Assembly: GCF_008831285.2 (NCBI RefSeq)
Contig: NC_045138.2
Span: 26,693,934-26,757,933 of the forward strand
DNA length: 64,000 bases
Source: Nymphaea colorata
Taxonomy: Eukaryota; Streptophyta; Magnoliopsida; Nymphaeales; Nymphaeaceae
Direction of reading: 5' to 3'
Shown: positions 1-11,557 of the stretch, piece after piece
Layout of the letters: every line of letters begins with the position of its first letter
How positions within the stretch are numbered: the first letter of the stretch is position 1
Notes under the pieces: generated by a model
Database searches by the model: none
Seen by the model: only the letters and a program-made list of their open reading frames with translations
Told to the model about the DNA's origin: nothing
Program-made: the position numbers and the translations under genes

Positions 1-592
1 TCGACAGAGGTACATGGTTCGGCCACATTCATGGAGAAACTGATCACTCTCCCTTGCCTGCATTTATGATTAAGATAAAAAGGAAAAAAACGTATTTATG
101 TTCTCTTAAATTCATTAGATCAAACAATATAAATGTTATCTCAAATCAACTAATTTCTTATTTTTTTATTAAAAATAACCAAAATTATTATTTTTCTGTA
201 TTAATTGCAGAGACCCCAAAAGACAAAAGTAAAAAACTTTTTATACCATATAATGGTACAGACAGGGGCAAAAGTAAGTAAGTGTGGGTAATTGTTTATG
301 GGCCCATAAAAGGTGTTTCATATTGATATTTCAGTATAATTTTTCTCATTTATATGACCATTAAAAATTTAAAATTAAATACTCATGCCTGTTAAAAATT
401 TAAAACTTTTAGGTCCGCTCATATATTTCAGACCAAATTTTAAACAAAAAGCTGGCCGTGACAGATTTCAAGTATGGCGAAACGCTGCCATTTAGTGTCG
501 ACATCGAGACAACCAACGGAGGGAAAAAGACCGCTATGGCTGTTTGCTCAGGGAATAATGTATCTGCTAAGGTTGCAGAAGAAATCATATGA
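1..592 (+). CDS. 3' end of an unrecognised gene, cut by the window edge
   Basis: Three exon pieces join in phase. Bases 1-9 end at a possible donor (gtacat), bases 211-273 follow an acceptor ttaattgcag and end at a strong donor gtaagt, and bases 432-592 follow atatatttcag and finish with TGA. The joined tail is about 77 residues. It contains the stretches KKLFIPYNGTDRGK, LAVTDFKYGETLPFSVDIE, TTNGGKKTAMAVCSGNN and ends VAEEII. The last exon is clearly richer in G and C than the flanking AT-rich DNA and reads like soluble globular protein; no membrane segment or signal is visible. I do not recognise the family and assign no function. Exons 211-273 and 432-592 are fairly well supported by phase and splice sites; the 1-9 piece is weak. 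Most of the gene lies to the left of the window. Confidence 0.55.
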
Positions 593-944
593 CAGCTATA
601 ATATATTCACATCGGATTTAGGTCGAATTTGGTTCGTATATCCATGAAAACGACAAAAGCTTCCCTCCACATAGAACCTTTGGTTACTCCTCCACAACTT
701 GAGTAGCAAAGCAAACACAGTGAAAAATTTTCCCCTCTAAAAAAGGTTTTTCTTTTCAAAATTTACCTTTAAAATTTTTTTTTTGAGTGAGCAGAAAGTT
801 AACAATCACACCGCCAAGAAAAAACCTGATGGTCCTCTCATTCGCCTTGTCTCTAGGGTCTTAGGTTCTTTTAGACCTGGGGTACGGTACACATTTCAAC
901 TTAAAGTGTTGTAATTTCATCTTTCATAGTTCAAAAAAGTAACA

Positions 945-1012
945 CCTATAGGAATCAAACATATCTTTTATATACTTGTCTGTCTGACTAACTATGATAC
1001 GCCCCTGAAGCC
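945..1012 (-). repeat. tRNA-derived SINE-like fragment (family 1)
   Basis: On the minus strand a Pol III A-box-like stretch (GGGGCGTATCATAGTTAG, about 985-1008) is followed by a B-box-like GTTTGATTCC (951-960). The same head sequence (GGGGYGTAGCRTA...) recurs at 2128 and, inverted, near 20690. It is degenerate and probably inactive. Confidence 0.4.
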
Positions 1013-2104
1013 ATCTTGAAAAAGCTCTTACTACTTTTTTAAATACTGCCCACAAAATATCAAATTTTTGATGGTTTTCACGCCGAATGTCTTAAAAGAA
1101 GAAGAAAAGTGTGTGGAATTTAATTGACTTTAATGCTTGATCTTCAAAGTAGCACCCATTTGGACGTTCACATGGGATATATTAGCAATTTCTTATGTAC
1201 CTAGTCGCTTCTGCTCCATTTCAACTTATACATCGATGACCCTCTTTGATTGTAAGGAATTGGTGCCGAGATTGACCGCATGTCAGCCCCTCCCTAGGCT
1301 ATTGTGCTAAACCTGTCATGGTCATGCTGAAAAGAATTAATCCACTTATCTAACTCCATATATAAATACATACATGTATACTTTACCAACAATCTAGTTC
1401 TGGCTGGGACCCACTTCTCGGAACCATTGGCAGGTCTTTGTAAGTAATTTTTTTTTAAATGTCACATATTAGTTGACATTCACCTTTTATTATATATTAT
1501 ATTGTCTCCATGAATTTCAAAGGATCCATTTGTGTGTGTAGTAAGCTAAAAATTGATGCAATCATTTGATTTTCTTGTCAAATAAGTCAAGCTGTTAAAT
1601 TTGTATTAGACAAGTCATCCCTGACTAAATTCAATCACATCCGTCACAAATTTGGGTATGATTTGCAGATGAAGTCTCATTTGGAGATGACATTGTATTT
1701 GGACCTGCAGATTAGATAGTCTAGTCAAAGAAATGACCTTTATTAAAGCCATGTTTATTGGATACAAGTCACAACTGATGGGGACAATTGGTATGTTGGC
1801 CCAGCATGTGTAAAAGAATGCTTGTTTGAATAATAATCACCCTTTTTACCTTCTTTGCATGAGTTGATGCTCATTAGTCTAAATTTCATAACCCATCCTC
1901 CCCATGCTGGATTTTTTCAGATCCATGATCCACCTTTTTAGTCATCAATGTTATTTATGCCGTGTTTTCTAGAGAAACCAGGGTTTGGTTGGCACTTGAA
2001 AATCTAGGTTTTATATGTGATTTAGTTTGGATTGCATTAAATCAAATATAATTAAAATTTGAATCAGATTATACGCAAAAGTTGAACCTTGAATATTGGT
2101 TTTG

Positions 2105-2260
2105 AGAAACCTATTCAATTACCACAAGGGGTTGTAGCGTACCGGCCGACAAGGGCGGTCCACCTATTAAGGGAGTTGGGTTCAAATCCCGAGGTGGTTG
2201 TTGTCATGTTCCGGTGTGATCATCCTTTACACTATATAGGTGCCAAAGTAAGATCTATGA
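2105..2260 (+). repeat. tRNA-derived SINE-like element (family 1)
   Basis: An A-box-like TAGCGTACCGG at 2135-2145 and a near-perfect B box GGTTCAAATCC at 2179-2189 lie 44 bases apart, as in the Pol III promoter of a tRNA-derived SINE. The region does not fold into an intact tRNA cloverleaf that I can see, so it is called a SINE head, not a tRNA gene. The open frame across it is incidental. Confidence 0.5.
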
Positions 2261-2561
2261 AATCCTCAAGGGTTGTAGGCAAGAGAGGCGAGAGGTCACT
2301 TGGGGGTGCTGGAATGAACAATGATAATGTTCATTCTTGTTATGATGAACTGAATAATGTCTAAAAGCAAGCCAAGTTCAACCAGCCAATGTTTTCATTG
2401 ATGGAGCCAGAAATTTTTTGTTAAGAGACACTTGAGTTGGTGACATAAGAACAGATAATTTTTATAATTTTTGAGTCATAACAATGTGATCTTGGGACGC
2501 GATAACTGGCTCACTATTTAGGAGAAGCAAAATGTTGTTTTGCCTCAAAAATGCCTTTTTG

Positions 2562-2756
2562 GGGATTGTTTGGATGGCTTGAAAACAAAATAGTCAGAGA
2601 AGCTGTTTTTTTCGAAACAGTGTTTTTCATTAAAAACCAGTGCCCACCCAAACCTGAAAAAGATGTTTTTCAAAAGTCACTAAAAAGACCCACTTTTACA
2701 AATCCAAGTTTTCTTAAAAATCATTTTTTTAAAAAATTTGTCATCCAAACACTACC
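2562..2756. mobile_element. Small foldback element (MITE-like)
   Basis: The ends are imperfect inverted repeats: the left begins GGGATTGTTTGGATGGC and the right ends CATCCAAACACTACC, whose complement is GGTAGTGTTTGGATG. The 195-bp interior is AT-rich and non-coding. GGG..TGTTTGG ends are common in plant non-autonomous DNA elements, but I see no clean target-site duplication, so the superfamily is left open. Confidence 0.45.
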
Positions 2757-3432
2757 TGAGCCATTTTTTTTTATGTTAGATCGCTAGAAGACAAGTTTTT
2801 GGAATTGTTTCTCCAAAAAGTAGAGGGCGGGCTTGGAAAATACAGAAGAATAAAGATCCTTTTTGAGAACCAAATTAGAATGGAGAAAGAACTCATTTGC
2901 ACTCCAAAACAAGTTTGACAAACTGAATGTCTATCAAGGACAAGGCACTGTGGGTCCAATAATTGGGCCCACATATTTCATACAGGGCACAAGATTTTCT
3001 GAGCAAATCAAAATGAACACCTGAGAAGTTTGAAAGCCATCAGAATAAGGTATGGTAAACTTAAAACTAATGTCTTAAGTAATATGTTGTTTGATTTTTT
3101 TGCCCTGCTGTTGTCCCTAGTTCGAATTTATTTCAATTTAAAAGTAACAAATAAGTTATTTTCATTTTTATTAAAAGGAAAAAAGTTTTGCTATAACTTA
3201 TATGCAAAATGCCTACATGAAATAGACCATTAATAGATCTCCCTTTAACGCTTAATATGCCCTCTTTACATCATCCCCAGAAATGAGTTTTTGCCCTCTT
3301 GGGTAGCAAATAGCAAATCTCCTCTTTTTTTGGTGTTATGAGTAAATTTTTGGCCTCATGTTTTTTGGTCCGGTTTTTGCGGAGCAAAAGTTTGCGCGGC
3401 TAAAACGGATCAAACATTTTCGCTTAACCATA

Positions 3433-3573
3433 GCAACTTATTTTTTTTTATTTTTGAAAAATAATTTAAAAGTAAAAAAAAAAAGATAAATCTATATCAG
3501 CAACTTATGTTTTTTATTTTGAAAAATAATTTAAATTGATTTGAAAAGTAAACAAATATATAAATCTATTTCA
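3433..3573. repeat. Tandem duplication, two units of about 70 bp
   Basis: Two units (3433-3499 and 3500-3573) both begin GCAACTTAT, share TTTTGAAAAATAATTTAAA in the middle and end in ATAAATCTAT-T-TCAG. They differ by small indels in the A and T runs. Confidence 0.6.
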
Positions 3574-4090
3574 GCAGCCATGAAACTGACGCCTGTGATT
3601 TGAGTTATGGAGAAAAATGATTTGATTTTTTGGCTTTATTTCTAATTAAATTTTTCTGGCGTTTGTTTCCGAGATCATAAAAAGTTAATTAATTTTTCGA
3701 TTAGAATCTCTGAAATGCCCCTCACGATTGCCCCTTCTTACGCTCCTAGTCCGGACCCGGGTCTGTCTCTGTTGGATCCGTACCCGAACTCGAGCGTCAA
3801 CGTCTTGAGTGGTGACTGGCAAGGCAACGCTTGCCAGGAGTTTGGGGGGAACACGTTACCTTTCTTACCGCCGTCCGATCGGAAGTTATTAGCCGCTCCT
3901 GGCCGTCGGATTCCGATCCCCTCATTCCCTCCAGGTTGGTCGTAAATGGGGACTTCGTGGTAATTAACGCGTCATTAGGTGTCACGTTTTAAACGCCAAG
4001 ACGGAACCCGAGAGCTCGTCCTCATCTCCCTCCCTCTCTTTTTTTTTTTTCCTTTCCTTCTACGTCTTCTTCTTTCTCCGGGAGTTGCAG

Positions 4091-4096
4091 ATGTGA
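4091..4096 (+). promoter_or_regulatory. Possible minimal upstream ORF (ATGTGA) in the CBL10 leader
   Basis: An ATG followed at once by TGA lies 84 bases before the chosen CBL10 start, just after a pyrimidine-rich tract and the trinucleotide CAG. If this stretch is in the mature leader it is an AUG-stop element, a type known to stall ribosomes in some plant genes. Whether it is transcribed is not shown by the sequence; the CAG before it could also be a leader intron acceptor. Confidence 0.3.
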
Positions 4097-4174
4097 GGCG
4101 GTGGCGCCTATCGCGACGGAGGAGGTTCGGGGAAGATCCTTCCGTCCTTCCACTCCGTACAGTGTGTGGATTTC

Positions 4175-7100
4175 ATGGCGCGTCGGGCGTCCTACTTTGT
4201 ACGTGCTATCGGTTTCTTGCTGGGTGTTGTTTCTGTCGCTTTGGTGGGATTTCGTCGACATTTGATGGGTGTTAATCGGATTTAGGCATTTGTGTGGTCT
4301 TCTACTTCTTCTTCTTCCTCCTCCTCCTGTTTCTTGCAGAGATCGAGCTCGCTCACGGTCACCGAGAAGCTCTGCGGGGTGCTGATTCCGGTCGTCGCCG
4401 TCCTCGACGTGCTTATTTGCGCGATCACCGGGTGCTTCGAGCAGCATTGGGTCCGGAGGAAGCCTGCCCCACCTCTCACGGACGCCGCGCGACTTGCGCT
4501 TAATACGCCTTGTAATCTCCCAGTTTGCTGATTCTTCATCTTCTTCTGAACGGTTTTCTTTTTCTTTATTTTTTATTTTTTAGCTTGAACAATTTTCCTT
4601 ATTGATTCGGCCTTTGATTGTCGCTTCACTAGGCGTTTGTTTTGGATTTTCACCGTTTTCTCTTCAAATTTGGGGCCTTTTGCAGTTAATGTAAACGAGA
4701 TCGAGGCCCTGTATGAATTGTTTAAGAAGCTGAGCAACTCGTTGATTGCAGATGGACTGATACACAAGGTGAGTTTTTGGCAGAACTTTATCATTTTCTG
4801 TAGTTTTACTCGCCTGAAATGGTTCTTGAGTTGTTGATGGTCGTTAAGAATATGAGAATCTTGAGATTTGTATTTGAATAAATGAAAAAAATGATGAAAT
4901 GCCTGTAACCTCTTGATTTAGCCGAGCAAGAATAGGCAAGGGCAAAAATGGGAACGGTGGGGCCTGCAGGCCGGCTGTACGTTGTTAAAAGCTGCTCATT
5001 TTTTGCCTTGCCTTGGTGCCGGAGCTGGATGAATGCATATCCTGGCTTTTTCCTTTCTGGTGGATTTTGCTGTGTGATTTTTGGTTTTGTCATTTGCAAC
5101 AATAAGTTTCTGATATTTGAGCTGGAGCTTGTTGGAGGTGTCCTAGATCCAAGCAGGTCAAAGTCTCCTTAAGACAATATCAGCGGGGGGGAGGGGTGGT
5201 GGTGGGTGGTGTTTCTAAGTTTTTGACCTTCTCGTATTAAGTCTTCCAGTTTACGTTATTGCTTCTTCTCAAAAAATAGTTGGGTGGGAATTCGGCGCTG
5301 TGTGTGGGATCACAGCTCAGTTTTGTTCGGACAAATCTTGAACTCGTTGATGCCTTCAACCGGATTTTTTAATTTTTGCTTTTAACCCTGGGATTTTTTT
5401 TCTGAAACTTCTTTGACACCGTTGTATTCAGAATTTGCAACAAATTCTCCGACCAAAAAGGTCCGGTTTTAGGTGGTCAAGAATATCTCATTTCCAGCTT
5501 TTTGAGATGAACACCTTATGACATGATTCCCTTAGAGAAAGCAGAAACAATATCTTGCATTTTCACATGCAGGAAGAGTTTCTTAAATGCTTGAACAGGC
5601 AAAAAAAAATCAGAGACTACACGTATATACAATATTATAAACCTATGTAACTGTAGAGCTTCAGCAAAAAAAAAAAAAAAATTCGTAGACTACATATATA
5701 TACAAAATTATAAACCTATGTAACCATAGAGCTCAAGTTTTCGTCAACTTATGTGCTATATCAAATAGTTAGATGGTCTATTATAGGTTCATGGGTTCTG
5801 TAAAGTTTTATAATGAAAGATAGAACAGTTTTTTCCTCTAGACAGAATCTTAGAATGTATTGATAAATGAGGGGAAATAAATACTATAAAAGTGCATTTA
5901 ATAGGTTAATGATTTGGAAAGTGGCATTTTTGTGTATGCTAGTGGTGTTCCGTTTTTCCCCTTATATTCTTGTCCTTAAGTTATTTTTTTATTTAAACCA
6001 TTAATAGTTACAACACAACTGAGGTCAAATGTCACTATCAAGCCGAGCAATTGAAGAATGACCATTTCTCCTTTTTCTGCATCCAGGAAGAGCTTCAGTT
6101 GGCGTTATTTAAGACCCCATCGGGCGAGAACCTTTTCGTGGATAGGGTATGGGGAATTTTGAATTGAAGATATAGCCACTAATACCTCTTGATTTCTTCT
6201 AAAGGATTTTCTTGTTTCCTTCATCTTCCAGGTCTTTGATCTCTTTGATGAAAAGCGAAATGGTGTAATTGAATTTGAGGAGTTTGTACATTCACTTAGT
6301 GTTTTCCATCCATATGCACCAATTGAGGACAAGATTGATTGTAAGAAACCTTCTTTTCTTCTTAACCTTTTTAAATTGTTTCTGTCAGATACTCATTTTG
6401 TGTCTAATGAATCCCTTTTCTTTTGTTGATATTCTTCAGTTGCATTTAGGCTTTATGATCTGAGGCACACTGGATATATAGAGCGTGAAGAAGTAAGGTT
6501 CCTCACAAAATTCCTTTCTTTATCTGTTTCTGTTTTATCTACTTTTTGAGTTCAACATGGCCTCTAAAAAGAACATATATTTTGGTGGTCTACCTTTGAG
6601 TTTGATGTGGCCACTAAAAGATATATACTTTTGCTTGTGCCGTTCTTCTTTACTCTAATGAAATGCTCCTTGCATAGCTTTGATGCTGGTAACTTGTAGA
6701 TGCTTCTTTGCTTATCCATTCACGCGATGGATGATTAGATCATACATGGGACCATGGGTAGCATTGAACTGCTTGTTTTCATGCACAAGATGGGTATTTA
6801 CCCTGAATATACAGTAGATAGTGGTCATCATTCGGTTCTGTCCATTTGTATTACTGGTACTTAAAAAATGAAATGTGGAATCGAAACGCCATCAAGTATA
6901 GTGGGTTGTCAGGCATTGGGTGGATGACTTATGTTTGATCTCCATGCTCAATCAACAAATTGTTGCTTGGTGAGTTGGTGTTTAAATCAGGTCGGGGTGG
7001 ATGTACGTATTATCAAGTCCAATTAATTGGTATTCTTGGGTTCAAGTTCTCTTTTTTTTTGGGTGAGATTAGTTTATCGGGTGTCCTATCAAAGAAAGTT

Positions 7101-9795
7101 GCTAAGTGCACCTGTTGCTGATCTAGAAGTCTTTTGGGCCATATTCGTTTGCAGCCAAATAGTTCATATAACTATTTTGCAAGAAAGTTAGCTTGACTAG
7201 CTTCAGCTGTGATTGTCAGATATTCACTACAGTTTTGATTTATTCCATTCTCAAATATTAAAAAATTTGTAAACTTGAAATCAAATTGTAACAAAATATT
7301 CTCATTCTATATTAGTTTCCTATGTTTTTATTTTTCTATTCGATTTTAGATATACGACTTTAGATATAGTTATTTATTCTTTCATTTAGATGCTTTGTTA
7401 CCGTCCCTCAAGATATATCAAGAAAACCCAGATATTCTAAACTGTGCTTGAGTATAGTTCAGGTGAGAAGGGAAAAGGATATAAGAAAAACTCAGCTCAA
7501 ACATGTGTCATGTCATAAATTTAATATTTGTGATTTTGACCTTTCTCAGCACAAGTATGGATGGATAATTCTGATATATTTCTTCAAGTTGTATACCCAT
7601 TTAGGTGTTGATCATTTTTCTTTTTCCTAGGGACTAATTCTCAAGATCAATATTTGTAGGATGTTCTAAATGAGATGTATTAATAAAACCCACTATAGAT
7701 GGATGAACGAGTAATTTGAAAAGTTGTTAAACACAATTTCTAAGGTTCACGGATGATGGCATTGATTACTTAAAGTGTAATATTGGAAGTCACAGGGTTG
7801 CAATTGATTTTTTGGGAGTCCCTTCATATTGAAGTTAAACCTGCTTGGCATTATTTAGTGAAAAGACAGGAAGCAACATGACCGTTTACCTGTTGAATGA
7901 ATGGAACTATCTTTATTAGTTATTTATACTTTGTATCATGGACTAGTATAAGGTTAGCAGAGAGGTTCAAATAGGTAAAATTTTTATCAGCATTGGGAAC
8001 TTGATTATTCTAGTCACTGCAACCTACCTGAATCACCTAGATACTGATGTATAATTATACAGAAGGAAATCAAGACTTGTCTTTATGGCGGGCGAGTCCC
8101 TTGTTACCATAATGCACTGTTTGGACTTGATCATCGTCCCCATTTAATATGTTCCAACTTCTGGCAATTCAATGTTTTCTTGATTGTTCACAATGTAGGA
8201 TCTATTAGCCAAAAAATTTACAGTTTGAGGACTGGTAGGTGGTACAATTTTAGAAGATAGTTTGCTCAAATTTAGTTGTGGTTGATGTGATGTTGTGGTT
8301 GAGTGCTTTCCTGTGCTAAAACTGTTCATTCTTGTAACCTTTAACTGGATATATCGATGTTCTAGATGTGATTGGTGATTTAATGCAGCAGCCCTCCTGA
8401 CGTTGTTAATATGAGAATGGTTAGTATTAGATCCCGTTGGATGACATGAAGATAATACTTCTTGCCACATCTCCAAGGCCTGAATATTGGTTGTTAAGAA
8501 CTGTGTTAAAAACTCAGCAAGTATCAACCCAATGATTTGGTCCTCAATCTGGTTAAAAAAAATAGAAAAACTAGGAATTAACAATGCTCAGCCAAATCAT
8601 GGGACAATCTGATTATGTCAGCCGAGTCACACATGAAGGTGCACGGACATATACTGGTAACGTAACTACAGTAACTATATTACTAATGTTGCATTTATAC
8701 ATATACATAGCTATGGTATTATCCATGTTATAATGCATTAAGAACATTATTATATACATAAGCGGATATATTCTGTGAGGAAAATGAAGTTGCCAAAACC
8801 CGCCTGTCACTGAATTGACCTGCTCTTTCATCAGCTTTTCGTAGGTCTGTCGAGTTGTGAGCCGATTGACTCCAAGTTGATTCCCAAGTCACTGTGTTCT
8901 AAAACCTTGGTTAAACTTTAAAGATATAGGGCCAAGAATGAAGAATTTGTTCATGAGATAATACAAATTAGTAATTCTTGCGACATTTCTAAGGCCTGAA
9001 TAGTTAGCATTGTTGGTAAAATTACAAGGGCAAGAAGGAAGAACTTATTCATGAAATGATATAAATTAATATTTATTAGCACATTTCTAAGGCCTGAACA
9101 TTCAAGGTTGTTAAAAGTACAAGAGCAAGAAGGCAAAACTCATGCACCAAACTGTCAGAAACTGCTGCATGAATATGGAATTATTTTGCGGGTGGGATAG
9201 AGTATTTTTGAAATTTACTTAATTATTGAACTTTTGCATTGGCAAGTCATGACAAATGCTATAAAATAGGTCATGGGTTTAATAGATGTGCTATAACATT
9301 TCACCTTTGGTGTTCTTACTATGAAATTCTATACATGCTGGATTGAAAAAAATTGCAGATTTGTGTGTTGTTAAAAGTGTCACATCTGCTCTGATTTATC
9401 ATTGTACTATATAGATGATGCTTCCCTGCTATTATACATGTTTTTGAGTTTCACTGACACAATTTTGACCATCAATATAACAGTCAATACTATTTATGAA
9501 CCAGTACAGTTATGGCATTTGTTTCATTGTGATGTGCTTTCTTGTCAGGTTGTCGATTGACATATTGAGCTATTTTGGCAGGTTAAACAAATGATTGTTG
9601 CTATTCTGAATGAGTCTGATACTTTGCTGTCAGATGAGCTTCTTGAGGCTATTATTGATAAGGTAGAAATTTAACTGATAAGGCATATGGCCTGTCCTCA
9701 AAAATTTAATATGTAGAACATGCTGATGCTCTATGTTACATAGGTGTGGGTGCCGGAGTGGCACATTTCAAAAAATTTAGGTGAGGCGGTATTAT

Positions 9796-9850
<55 letters not shown>

Positions 9851-11557
9851 AATTAAGAAATTAAGAATATACACTACAGTCTATACACTACACTACACAC
9901 TATATGGGTAAATTATATATGAATATTATATATTACATACTTATAAGTTATAATGTATTGTGTATATGAATGTAACAGATTAAGCATTAACATGCTTACA
10001 AAGTACAAACATTAAACAAGTAAATGAAAAACCACAAAAACAGGACAGAACACAGAAATTAAAAAAAAATTGCTAAACAAGTAACAACAATCGTTGCAGC
10101 AACATGCAAAACTGAGAAAGTGAAAAAGCTAACAGTCAAATATGAACATTAACTGATTTAAGTATAAAACAAAAAAAATAGAAGCACCTGTGCTGTGCGT
10201 CTTGAGTTGAATTGGTGACTCAACAAAATGAAATACAAATTCAAGACTGGAATGAGGAAGTGCAGATGGCAGAAATCAAACCAGAGACAGATAGAAAACC
10301 CACCATCTTGCCAGAATTAGGGCTGAGAAAGATAGAGACGACAATACTACTTAAATAGGGCAGAAAAGTCCTTTGTTCCACTCAAAGACCTGTGACACGT
10401 TGCCTCCGGCTCTCGTTTGACCCACTCAGTCAACAGAAATGACCTTCCATTATGTTGGATGCTTCAATGAAACCAGCAAAACCAACAAACAAGGGGAGGA
10501 GTGCATGGGAGGAGAGGAAGAGGGTATACAATCGCGCCCTAAACCCCCGATTTAATGTTAAAAATTTTTAAAATAAAAATATCAAAAAAGGATGACAATA
10601 GGTTTGACGCATTTTGACCGCGCCTGACTTGAGTCAAACATGAGTTGGGTGAATGTCAAAAAGTCTTGTTGACTTGTACTGGGTGTGAATTTGGGCCGCA
10701 CCTGTGTCTGCACCCAAGTTGTGTCGACACGGGTGGGGCAGTATTTTGCAGCGGCCGTGTGACATAGCTGATGCTTGTGTTCCTCTTTGGTTTGTTTTCA
10801 GACATTTTTGGAGGCTGATGCGGACATGGATGGGAAAATTAACAAGGAAGACTGGAAGGATTTTGTTCTACAGCGTCCTTCTCTTTTGAAGAACATGACT
10901 CTACCTCACTTGAAGTATGCCATTTTCACCTATTAATATGCTCTTGAGTTGCACTCCTTTTTCTGGGTGCCCTTTTTTTTGGGGTGACAAATTTATTTTA
11001 ATTTTATTTTTTTTCAACAAAGAAATAATTTTTTTTTCTTTTATCGTCGGTGTGTATTAAATTGAACTTGGGGAGTCAATATTACAGCCAGTAACATCTT
11101 CTTGATCCGTTTTGTCTTGATTAAAAACAAGTAAACAACCCTTTTATAAAACTTAAGAAGTAAAGAAGAATCATTTGCTTGTTAAATTGAACACCAGTAG
11201 AACTTACATGGAATGGTTCATTATGATTGTAGTTGAACTATATAGTATATAGTACGAAACTTTGGTTTTCATCAAGTCAGCATGAGTTTGGGAAACTATG
11301 TTGTCCCTGGAATCAACTCAGCTTCCAGTTTACGCTTAATTTTCTCCGTTTCCTTCTTCAATTACGTTCCTTGAAATGTGCTTAGTATTCACTTCATTCT
11401 TATCAAGTGATAGCATGAGAATGACGCTTAAGTTTTATAATAAGTGATTTCTTAAAAGTATATGTGGGGAGCTGCTTTGCTTATGTTTATGAACGTCTTT
11501 AGGGACATAACTACGGTCTTCCCAAGCTTTATCTTCCACTCTGAAGTTGATGACTAG
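4175..11557 (+). CDS. CBL10: Calcineurin B-like calcium sensor, CBL10 type
   Basis: CBL proteins bind Ca2+ and recruit CIPK kinases; CBL10 acts at the vacuolar or plasma membrane in salt and ion balance. Coding exons: 4175-4198, 4340-4511, 4686-4768, 6087-6146, 6232-6340, 6440-6492, 9582-9662, 10802-10914, 11503-11557; all GT-AG and in phase, giving 249 residues, the usual CBL10 length. Residues 19-38 form a hydrophobic segment ([16 protein letters not shown]), the CBL10 membrane anchor, and there is no MGC myristoylation start. A degenerate first EF-hand near 75-95 is followed by loops at 119-130 ([12 protein letters not shown]), 156-167 ([12 protein letters not shown]) and 200-211 ([12 protein letters not shown]). 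The C-terminus carries the FPSF motif (Ser240) that CIPKs phosphorylate. The start codon is inferred: exon 1 has only eight residues (MARRASYF). Exons 2-9 are near certain as CBL; CBL10 subtype rests on the anchor. Confidence 0.93.
5598..5732. repeat. Tandem duplication in CBL10 intron 3
   Basis: Two units of about 67 bp (5598-5663, 5664-5732), each an A-run followed by GTAGACTACA/GAGACTACACG, ATAAACCTATGTAAC and TAGAGCT. They lie in the intron at 4769-6086. Confidence 0.6.
6493..9581. other. CBL10: CBL10 intron 6 (3.1 kb), repeat-bearing
   Basis: The intron runs from gtaagg to ttttggcag between the third and fourth EF-hand parts. It holds a SINE-like stretch near 6960-7060 (B-box-like GGTTCAAGTTC) and tandem repeats at 8931-9124. 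No protein-coding remnant was recognised; the open frames on the minus strand at 8144-9136 look incidental. Confidence 0.6.
8931..9124. repeat. Tandem repeat, units of about 97 bp, in CBL10 intron 6
   Basis: Two adjacent units (8931-9029 and 9030-9124) share CAAGAA-GAAGAA-TT-TTCATGA, CATTTCTAAGGCCTGAA and GTTGGTAAAA/GTTGTTAAAAG. A more diverged copy with CCAAGGCCTGAATATTGG lies near 8435-8500. Confidence 0.6.
9744..10761. mobile_element. Candidate 1-kb insertion in CBL10 intron 7
   Basis: The block is bounded by a direct repeat ACATAG (9738-9743 and 10762-10767). Its left end reads GTGTGGGTGCCGG and its right end CGGCCGTGTG, roughly inverted. A related GTGTC..CACGGGTGC stretch lies near 12795-12830. 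The interior begins with an (AT)n array (9804-9849) and has no coding capacity I can see. Six bases of repeat may be chance, so class and exact ends are uncertain. Confidence 0.3.
9804..9849. repeat. (AT)n microsatellite
   Basis: An uninterrupted AT dinucleotide run of about 46 bases in CBL10 intron 7. Confidence 0.95.

Larger units (their letters stand above)
593..4174. other. Intergenic region between the left-edge gene and CBL10
   Basis: No convincing gene. It holds SINE-like sequences near 945-1012 (minus) and 2105-2260 (plus), a foldback element at 2562-2756, and a tandem duplication at 3433-3573. From about 3710 the DNA becomes GC-richer, and 4021-4080 is a pyrimidine-rich tract. This last part is probably the promoter and leader of the downstream CBL10-type gene. 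Short open frames here have no family resemblance. Confidence 0.6.

Noticed and set aside
2128-2200. Possible tRNA gene, because of good A and B boxes
   Set aside because: I could not fold acceptor and anticodon stems into a cloverleaf; a SINE head explains the boxes better.
2089-2364. Open frame of 91 codons starting near a B-box motif
   Set aside because: It overlaps a tRNA-derived SINE-like sequence, starts without an ATG and resembles no protein.
4022-4447. Minus-strand open frame of 141 codons opposite the CBL10 first exons
   Set aside because: It is the shadow of the GC-rich leader and exon 2 of CBL10; the plus strand has clear family matches.
8144-8584. Minus-strand open frame of 146 codons in CBL10 intron 6
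   Set aside because: Low-complexity wording, no recognised domain, and it lies within repeat-bearing intron DNA.
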